A DNA stretch of 47,377 nt from Tepidiphilus sp. J10. Lineage in GTDB: Bacteria; Pseudomonadota; Gammaproteobacteria; Burkholderiales; Thiobacillaceae. The DNA is taken from NCBI GenBank assembly GCA_945897955.1, contig CAMDGQ010000031.1, positions 1 through 47,377 of the forward strand, given 5' to 3'. The notes beneath the pieces were generated by a model, which was given only the letters and a program-made list of their open reading frames with translations, ran no database searches and had not been told where the DNA came from. Numbering within the stretch: the first letter of the stretch is position 1; every line of letters begins with the position of its first letter. Shown here in pieces: positions 1 through 9,800 of the stretch. A program made the translations under genes and the position numbers.

Positions 1-2
1 CT

Positions 3-224
3 CCATGTCCCAACTGCCGCATCCGAGAAAACATAGCGCTGGCCGACCCTGGCACGCCACTGGAGTCGGTGATGCAGGCGGGGAAGTTGGCGGTTGGCAA
101 AGCGGCTATTGCTATTACTTTCGCCATATTTACCGCATGCGTGTACTGCTTTAGTGTTCGATACGCCTGCAAAGCAGGTTTGATCAACGCAAAAAGAAGT
201 CCATACAGGGCAGGAATTACGTGA
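3..224 (+). pseudogene. Fragment of an RTX-type ABC exporter gene (HlyB-like remnant)
   Basis: The reading frame is open from the window edge to a TGA at 222-224. Codons 18-92 read [20 protein letters not shown] and then AGKLA. This lines up with the nucleotide-binding domain of the intact exporter in this window (12561-12640, [19 protein letters not shown]), just downstream of its Q-loop region. After about position 95 the similarity stops abruptly and the frame continues into an unrelated hydrophobic stretch. The ABC signature, Walker B and H-loop that should follow are absent, so this cannot be a working ATPase. I infer that it is the broken end of a duplicated exporter gene joined to foreign sequence. 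How much lies upstream of the window is unknown. Confidence 0.7.
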
Positions 225-373
225 GAGCAAGCAACGTTTGTCCATATCAAGATGCCCTCACACAACTTGATGCGCTGACCGCGAACGGTCGGATCGCCAC
301 ACAGCAGGAACTGCGCTCCCTTGCCAGCTCGGTTTCGGTTTACGCCCAGGGTAGTGTCACAGTGCTTTACTAA
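221..373 (+). pseudogene. Truncated N-terminus of an RTX protein (50 codons)
   Basis: A GTG at 221 overlaps the TGA of the preceding frame (GTGA), and the frame ends with TAA at 371-373. The 50-residue product contains DALTQLDALTANG followed by SVSVYAQGSVTVLY. This aligns without gaps to residues 9-47 of the giant RTX protein (EALGALSALTSTG followed by QVSVHAEGAVTVLYSG). The remnant stops exactly at VLY, inside what is a longer conserved N-terminal domain in the intact protein. It is most simply the beginning of a second RTX gene whose remainder was deleted. A short translated peptide cannot be excluded, because the start and stop codons overlap its neighbours as in an operon. Confidence 0.72.
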
Positions 374-435
374 TGGCGAATGATCAAAGAACACCCCTCG
401 CGGCGCGCGGCAACACTAATCAGGAGGAAAACAAA

Positions 436-882
436 ATGGCGTTTGTGAATGAAATCATCAGTGATGAAGACCGCAGGAAATACGGGCTGGACGAACTCGA
501 TAGTAGTCAAGCCATGCGCGGTAGTTCGCCGCAACGCAACTGGACGATAGACCATGAGCGCGACATCTATTTGCGCAACATAGGCCGCGGTCGGGAGGAA
601 TTCAGCCATACATCGACCTGGCATTTTTACTGGCACAGCGAGTTGATGATGGTCTGCCTGGAAATAGCGGACTCCGGTGGTGACAGCAAGAAAGGCGGTC
701 ATCACTGGGTGCGTTACCAACTGGTGGATTGTTACAAGAAGGGTTTTTTCATTCCGGAACATTTACTCGACCGCCGCGACGAAATTATCGCCGCTCTGAA
801 ATCAGCGCTGAGCAAATACACCGAGGGGGGCGTGTATTCGCCTTCCAATTTCGGTTCCTATGAAACCACACTCGCAATCTGA
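436..882 (+). CDS. Unrecognised 148-aa protein upstream of the RTX gene
   Basis: I chose the ATG at 436 because a full AGGAGG lies 8 bases before it. The in-frame ATG at 373 would add 21 residues and has no ribosome-binding site. The product is soluble, with no signal peptide or membrane segment. Visible motifs are an N-terminal FVNEIISDEDRRKYGLDE, then WTIDHERDIYLRNIGRGREEF, an aromatic/histidine-rich WHFYWHSE, and a C-terminal GVYSPSNFGSY. It ends 15 bases before the RTX start, so the two are very likely co-transcribed. It is not an HlyC-type acyltransferase by length or motif. Its position and size would suit an immunity protein or an RTX-specific chaperone, but no function can be assigned from the sequence. 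Confidence 0.8.
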   Translation: MAFVNEIISDEDRRKYGLDELDSSQAMRGSSPQRNWTIDHERDIYLRNIGRGREEFSHTSTWHFYWHSELMMVCLEIADSGGDSKKGGHHWVRYQLVDCYKKGFFIPEHLLDRRDEIIAALKSALSKYTEGGVYSPSNFGSYETTLAI

Positions 883-897
883 CCGGGGAGAATCAAC

Positions 898-3800
898 ATG
901 GCTTACAACACACTGCCCGAAGCGCTGGGTGCCCTTTCTGCCCTGACCTCCACCGGCGATGCGCTCAAGGCCGATCTGCTGAATCTGGTCAAGCAGGTTT
1001 CCGTTCATGCTGAAGGCGCTGTTACGGTGTTGTACAGCGGCAATGTCGATAGCCAGAAAAGTGGCGACATCATCAAGAACATGCTCGCCAGTGGCAAAGA
1101 TATCCGCGTCATCAACGAGACCGTCGCCAGCAAGCTCATGGAATCGGACGAATTCCGCATCAAGGTTGCCGATGCGTTTGGGATCAATTTTGAGGATTTG
1201 CGCGATAGCAAACCATCCGCCACCTCCGCCAACAACTGGCTCTACGACCCCACAAATAGTCCTTGGGCCGATGCCTCCGTCCGCTTTATTCAGGAAACCA
1301 CCGGCGAAGTCCGCATCCTGACCGAATCACCCAACCCGACCCGAATTCTCTACGCCCGCGAGATCCCCGCGCTAACTGAACTTCTACGGAACACCACCAG
1401 CATCACCGCCATCGACGGCATCAGCCGCGATGATCTGCTCAAGATCACCGCCCCGGCCAGCCTCAACGATATCGAGAAAGCGGCAGCACTACGCAACTCA
1501 ATTATCAACAACGCCATCACCCAAACCCACTTCACCAAGCCCGCATTGGGCAACTTCGGCAGTTGGCTCCACTTGGCGCCGGATGGATTGACGGGCATCT
1601 TGAACAACATCAGCGCCGCCGAACATAAAGCCTGGCAAGACCTGTTAAGTCCATTCGAAGTCCCGCGCGTCGCCACCCGCGCATTCAGCAAACTGGGGCC
1701 TATTGGCGGGGTCGTCACCTTCGGGCTGATGAGCATGCAAGCCAGCGCAGCCGAACTCAAGGGCGACCACGAAGGCGCCAAGCAGATCGTCACCGAATGG
1801 GGGCTGGACATTGCCGGCTCCACCGCCGGACAGGCCATCGGCGCGGCTGCGGGCGCGGCCGCCCTCACTGCGCTGGCCGCTGTGGGCGTCGTCTTTACCG
1901 CCCCGGTAGCCGGCGCGCTCGTTGTCGGCGCCGCCCTCATCGGCGGCCTATTCGGCGGCGATGCCGCAAATGACATCTACGCCCTCACCAAAGACGCCGA
2001 CAACAACGGCAAACTCGACCTCTTCGACCGCCTCACCACCCTGCTTTTCGGCGACAACTACACAATCACCACCCCGCTGCCCGCCACCCTCGATGGCAAG
2101 CCGATCAAGCTGGATGCCAGCATCAGCCGCGAAGCAATGGTCTCCGCCGCCAAGACCAACATCGCCTGGCGCTATGCCCTGCGCGAGTTGAACCCCTTCG
2201 TCATCCCCAATATCGACTACAGCCAGCACAACACCGACGGCTCGCTCGACCTTTACGACCCGGTGACCGGCCAAGGCGCGATGACCGACCTGTATCTGGC
2301 TGACCGCGCCGCGATGCTGGCTTGGAAGATTCGGTACGACAAGGGCGATCGGGACGACAACGACATTCTTTCCAGTGGTCCAAAGCCTTACGCCGAACAA
2401 TGGGACACCAGCAGCATTTCCGGTGACTGGAACTTTGTGGACCTTGCCACCCAGGTCAACGGCAGCCCTTTGTCGCTGTTCATTGATGGCAAGGGCGACA
2501 GCATCCTCACCGCCGACCCCGATCATCAGATCGTCTTTGGCTCAAGCAGCGCAGATACGCTGACTGGCCAGGAAACATCCGACCACCTCTACGGAATGGC
2601 CGGTGCCGACACCCTCACCGGCGGTGCCGGTTCCGACTACCTCGAAGGCGGCGCCGGCTTCGACACCTACCAATTCGCCCCCGGCGACGGCTTCGATACC
2701 GTACTCGACAGCGACGGCCAGGGCGTCATCAGGTTCGGCGCGGTGGACGCCAAAGGCAGCACCGGCCTTGACCCGCAGCACTGGGCTCAGCTTCCCGGCA
2801 ACGTCTGGTTCGATTCCCTCAACGACATCACCTACACCCGCAGCTTGGTCGATGGCGCAGCCCGGTTGCTCATCAAGAACGGGGACAATACCGTGCTGGT
2901 CAAAGGCTGGACGGACAGCGGGCTTGGCATTGCGCTGGGAGCAGGAGAGATCACCGCCACGCACACCTACACTGGCAGCACCGCCACCGACCTCATGATG
3001 AACTGGGATGGGTCAGGTTGGGGCTGGGACGGCAGCCGCAACTACGCGATCCCCGGCTCGGTCAACCGCTACCAGGGACTCGGCGGAGCCGACTTCATCC
3101 AGACCGACTTTACCGACGACCTCATCGAAAGCGGGGACGGCAACGACTACGTGCTGGCCCAGTACGGCGGCTCGGACCAACTGCATGGTGGCATCGGCAA
3201 CGACTACCTCAACATCGGCGACCCCGACCCCGCCAATGACGATGGCGCCTCCTCGGCGAGTCGCATTCCCGCCGACAACCGCGCCCATGTTGACGGCGGC
3301 GACGGCAACGACACCATTACCGTGGCCAGGGGCTACCTTCCGATGGCGCTGGCGGTGGATGGGGCCGATGCCAACACCGCTTACCTGCTTTCCGATGCCG
3401 TCAATAACTTCGCCACCTCCTGGTCATCGGCCTATACCGGCTGGAGCCGCGACGGCAACACCTTCATGTCGCTGCCGGGCGTGCCGTCCTACACCTTCGC
3501 CGACTATCTGCGCGACGGCGTTGCGATGGTGCGTGATGAACAGGGCGCGCTGAACCTGTACGCCCTGTTCCAGTTCCCGCAAGGCATGCTGCTGCAGGAC
3601 CGATTCGGCGCAACCCGGCTCGCACCGCTGATCGCCTATTACCCCGGCCAGGACAATGACGACGCCAGCGGCCATAACCTGTTCGGCGGCGCCGGCAACG
3701 ACATGCTGGAAGGCGGCTTTGGCGATGATTTCATCGAAGGTGGCGCGGACAACGATGCCCTGGATGGCGAACGTGGCAATGACGTTTTGTTCGGAGGTTC

Positions 3801-6800
3801 CGGCGATGACCTGATCCTGGGCGGCGAGGGCGTAGACTGGCTGGAAGGTGGCGGCGGGGCCGATACGCTGATCGGAGAAGCCGGCAGCGACACGATGAAG
3901 GGCGGCGAGGGTGACGACACCTACATCGTTGACGACCCCGTTGGCGATGAATTGATCGAAGTGGCTGGCGAGGGCAAGGATGTGATCATCCATACGGCCA
4001 ATATGCCCATTGAGCCCTCCAACAATGGCACGTTCGCGCGCGCCGCCGGGCAGGCGCTGGAAACCGGCGCCCCGCTCAACATCGTCCTGCCGGACAACTT
4101 CGAGCAACTCGTACTGGAAGGGGTTGGCGAGGCCAACGGCACAGGTAACGCGGAAGACAACGGGTTGTGGGGCAACGCCGGCAACAACGTCCTCCACGGC
4201 GCAGCAGGCAACGATTTCCTGATGGGGAACCCGGGCGACGATATTTACCTGTTCAACCGAGGCGATGGCCAGGATTCCATCGACAACACTGATTTCCTGC
4301 GTGATACCGGCAACACTGATCGACTTGCCGCCAGCGACACGCTGCGCTTTGGCGAAGGTATCGCCGAATCGGATGTATTGGGATTCCAGGTCGGCATGAA
4401 CCTGGTTCTCACGCTGAAGGGCAGCAGTGAACAGGTTGCGGTGATCAACTACTTTGGTGCGGACGTTGTCGAAGGCAGCTTGGTATCCGATCAGAAGATC
4501 GACCGGGTGGAATTCGCTCCTTTACCAGGCTCGGGGCAGGCTGGCACGGTGTGGGACCAGGCCATGATTCAAACCGTGGTTAATCGCGCTGCGAACAATC
4601 GGGCGCCGACCATGAATAGCTTCTTGCCGGTGTTGAAGGCGACAACCGGCAGTGCATTCAGCTTTACCGTGCCTGGTAACGCCATCGTTGATCCGGATCC
4701 TTGGGATTCAATCACCTACAAAGTGGAAATGCCGGACGGCTCGGCGCTGCCGGCCTGGCTAAGCTTTGATCCGATAACACTGACTATTAGCGGTACGCCA
4801 GGTGCTGACCATGTCGGCGAACTGCGTTTCCATTTGTTGGGATCCGATAATTACGGGGCCTATGCGGGGCAGGTTGTGCTGTTAAACATCGGTTTGCCCA
4901 ACCGCGCGCCTGTGTTGTCCTCGCAGTTGCCGGATCAAGCCGTGTTTCAAGGCAGTATGTTTATTTACACTTTGCCGCCCTCGGCGTTTACCGACCCCGA
5001 TGCGGGCGATACGTTGAGCTACAGCGTATCGCTCGCCGACGGCAGCGCCCTGCCGCCGTGGTTGATATTCGATGGCTTGACGCGGACTTTCAGCGGCACA
5101 CCACACAATTCCGGTACGACCAGCCTCCGGGTTACGGTCAAGGACAGCGGTAATCTGACCGTCTCGGATGCGTTTGATCTAGTGGTGACTGTGCCGAAAC
5201 TGCTGCTCAATGGCACAGCCGGCGCGGACACTCTAACGGGTAGCGTGGGTTCCGATAGCCTGTATGGTGGTGAAGGCAATGACCTTCTCAATGCCGGCAA
5301 TGGTGCCGACTTACTTGCTGGCGGTGCGGGCAACGATACCTTGAACGGCGGCGGAAACACGACTTTCGGCGGGTCTGACACCTATCTGTTCGATTTGGGC
5401 GGCGGGGTGGATACCATCAACGAGACCTATGATCTCTACGGTTTTGCCAAGGATGTTCTCAAGTTTGGCGCAGGGATTAACCCAAGCGATATCAGCGTTT
5501 TGCGCAATGGTGTAAATCTTGAGCTCCGCCACTTCAATGGCGCCGACAAAGTTATCGTCAACAACTGGTTCACTTCATCCGATTCGCGCTATCACAAATT
5601 GGAATGGGTGGAATTTGCCGACCTCACTAAGTGGGATTATTCACAACTGAACGAAATGGCGCTCTCGGCCAAAGGAACCGGCGCCAGTGAGTCCTTGTAT
5701 GGTATTGAATCGTTTGGCGATGTTCTGAGCGGACTTGACGGCAACGACATTCTGTATGGTTTGAGTGGCGCCGATGCGCTGATCGGTGGCGCTGGGGACG
5801 ACCAACTCAATGGCGGCAGCGGGGACGATATTCTTGCTGGTGGAATTGGCAATGACACTCTGAATGGATCAGACAGCATTTACTCCAATGAAGCGAATAC
5901 CTACCTGTTTGATCTGGCCGGAGGTGTAGATACCATCTATCAGACCGGTTACAACAGCCGCGATGTGCTCAAGTTTGGCGCTGGAATCAAGCCGGAGGAC
6001 ATCAGCGTGGTGCGTGACGGCGTCAATCTGGAATTCCGCCTGGGCAATGGTACCGACCGGGTCATCGTGCATGGCTGGTTCTATTCTGCTGATGCCAGAT
6101 ATAACAAGCTGGAGCGGGTGGACTTCTCCAATGGTGCCCAATGGAATCAGGCGGATTTGGCGGCACTGGCGGCAATCACGCTGAATATCAATGGCACTGC
6201 TGGCGCCGACAGCCTGAATGGTACTGAAGCCTACGGCGATGTCATCAATGGCTTTGCCGGTAACGACACCCTGATCGGCCTGGATGGCGATGACACCCTT
6301 GCCGGCGGTTTTGGCAACGATATCTTGTACGGCGATGGCAGCAGCAACTACATCAATGGTTCGGACACCTATTTGTTCGGCCTTGGGGACGGAGTGGATA
6401 CCGTTATCGAGAACCAATATGGCTATAACAGTGAAACTGGCGATATCGATGTGCTTAAGTTTGGATCAGGCATCAATCCTGTCGACATCAGAGTGGTCCG
6501 CACTATTGCCAATCTGGAGTTTCGTATCATCAACAGGTCGGACAAGGTGATCGTCCGCAACTGGTTTGAATCGATGGAGCCAGGCCAACACCAACTGGAG
6601 CGCATTGAGTTCGCCAATGGCGTCCAGTGGCATCAGGCAGATTTGGTAGCGCTGGCGGAGTTGACATTAACCACCAATGGCACTGCAGCCGCCAACACCC
6701 TGTTCGGCACATCATCAGACGATGTCATCAATGGTTTGGCAGGCAATGACATTCTGGATGGAGGATTCGGCAACGATAACCTTGCCGGAGGTCTTGGCAG

Positions 6801-9800
6801 CGACAGCCTGTACGGTGGCGAGGGGGGGGACCACTATCAGTTTGATCTGGGTTGGGGAATCGACACCATATTCGAGACTGTAGATGTGTTCGCTCCCGAT
6901 ATCGATGTTCTCAAGTTTGGCGCTGGAATCAACCCTGGCGACATCAACATCGCGCGCTCTGGAGCCAATCTTGAGTTCCGCCATGCCAACGGCGTCGATA
7001 AAGTTGTTGTCAGCGACTGGCTTGCTTCAACCAATCCGGGTAGTTACAAGCTGGAACGGGTGGACTTCGCCGATGGCAGGCATTGGGGGCTGCCGGATTT
7101 GACGGCGATGGCGGCACTGACCTTAATTGCCGACGGCGGCGCACTCGCCGACACCCTGATCGGATCAGCCTATGACGACGTACTGAATGGGCTTGCCGGC
7201 AACGATCTGCTCGAAGGTGGCGACGGCTCAGACACTTATCTGTTCAACCTTGGCAGTGGCGTCGATACCATCGTGGAAGCATATGATTTCTATGGTGTCG
7301 ATATCGACGTGCTCACGTTTGGTAGCGGTATCAACTCAATTGATATCAGTGTGGCCCGCGTCGGCAACAACCTGGAACTTAGTCACATCAATGGAGCCGA
7401 CAAAGTCATTTTCAACGACTGGTTTATTTATGGAGCCAGCGATCACGGCAAAGTGGAGAGGTTGGATTTCGTCTCTGGCGATCAATGGACGAGAAGAGAT
7501 TTGATGGCGGCGCTGGGTTTGACTTTGTCGATCACGGGTACACCCGGCGCTGATACCCTGTTCGGGGGGGCAGGCTATGACAACATCATCTTGGGCTTGG
7601 CTGGCGACGATCTGATTTCCGGTGACGGTAGTTCTATTCAGGATGGTGGTGATGGCAATGACAGATTGAACGGCGCTGCCGACAGTGACGACCTGAACGG
7701 TGGTGCAGGTGCGGACAGCCTAAAAGGCTTTGCCGGCAACGACATTTTGAATGGCGATGATGGCAATGATCTTCTAGACGGCGGGCTTGGCAACGATATC
7801 CTGGCTGGCGGCCGTGGCAATGACACCCTGAACGGCGATGGCAGTTCTTCTTCCAACGACTCAGATACCTTCCTGTTTAATCTGGGTGATGGGTTGGACA
7901 CCATTACAGATACTTACTATGGCCGTGATGAACTTGTATTTGGCGCCGGCATCGCATCAAGCGATATCACCGTGGTTAAAAGCGGCAACAATTTGGAGTT
8001 CCGCCATACCAACGGCATGGACAAGGTTATCGTCAACAACTGGTTCAATTCTGCTGATGCCAGATACAACAAACTGGAACGGGTTGTCTTCCTTGATGCC
8101 CAGTGGATGCGAATGGAATTGTTGGCGCAAGCCGAATCGGCTTCTTTGGCTCTAATCACCCAGAAAGGCGCAGAAGGCGCTGATACGCTTGTTGGCACAA
8201 TTAATGGCGATATTTTGTTTGGAATGGCTGGCAACGATTTGCTCCTTGGCAAAGACGGCAATGACACCCTGGCGGGTGGCTTCGGCAACGACACCTTGAA
8301 TGGCGGCGAAGGTAGCCTTTCAGGCGGCTCCGATACCTACCTGTTTGATTTGGGAGGCGGCATAGACATCATTGTTGAATCCTCTGATTTCCACGCCAAC
8401 ACTGACGTGCTCAAGTTTGGGGCCGGTATCAAGCCGAGTGATATCGTCGTGGCTAGAAATGGCGTCAATCTGGAGTTGCGCCACGTCAACGGTACGGACA
8501 AGGCCATCATCATCGACTGGTTTTCCAGTACCGATCCTCGCAAACACCGACTGGAATGGGTGGATTTTGTTGATGGCACTCAGTGGACCAAGGATCAGTT
8601 GACCGACCAGGGTCTGATCCTGAACAGCACGGTCGGCGCTGATGCGCTAACTGGCTCGGTTTATGACGAAACCATCCGTGGCTTGGCCGGCAACGACAGC
8701 CTTGTCGGTAACGCGGGCAACGATCACCTAATGGGGGATGATGGCAATGATTTCCTGGATGGTGGCGACGGTAATGACACCCTTGCGGGCGGCTTCGGCA
8801 ACGACACACTGATCGGTGGTATCAATTTCACTGGTGGCGGCTCTGATACCTATTTGTTCAATCTCGGCAGCCGCATCGACAGCATCATCGAAAACTTCGA
8901 CTCCAATGGTGAAGCCATTGACATCCTCATGTTCGGTTCTGGTATCACGCCAGGCGACATCAGCCTGGTACACAACTTAAGCAACCTGGAATTGCGCCAC
9001 GCCAACGGCACAGACAAGGTTATCGTTAATAGCTGGTTTACCGACACCGACTCCCGCGCCTACAAACTGGAACGCGTGGACTTCGCCGATGGCCGAGCCT
9101 TCGCGTTGAACGCCCTCCAGTTGGGTAGCCCCGGCAGCGATAACCTGCTCGGTCAGGGTGACAGCAGTGTTCTCATGGGGGATATCGGGAATGACACCCT
9201 GAGCAGTGGCTATGGAGACGACTGGTTAAATGGCGGTGGCGGTACGGATTCGATGTTTGGCGGCCCAGGCGACGACACCTACATCGTCGACAACACCGGC
9301 GACACCGCTGTTGAGTTCGCCAACGAAGGCACAGACACCATTGAAAGCTCGCTCACCTGGACTTTGGGTGGCAATCTGGAAAATCTGGTTCTATCCGGCG
9401 AATCCGCCATCAACGGGAGCGGTAATGCGCTGAACAACCGGCTTGCCGGCAATGGCGCCAAAAACACGTTAAGTGGTTTGCTTGGAAACGACACGCTTCA
9501 CGGCGGCGCCGGCAACGATTGGCTGGTTGGCGGCGCGGGCGCGGATGTGCTGGATGGCGGCGAGGGTATGGATACGGCCAGTTACAGCGGTTCCAACCTG
9601 GCGGTGACTGTCGATTTGGCATTGAATCAGGCCGGCGGCGGCCATGCGGAAGGCGATAGTTTCATCGACATCGAGCATCTTCGAGGTTCGAACTACAACG
9701 ACATGCTTATCGGCAATGCCGGCAACAACAGTCTCAATGGGGGTGCCGGAATGGATACTCTGATTGGCGGCGCCGGCAACGACACATATCTCGTTGAAGA

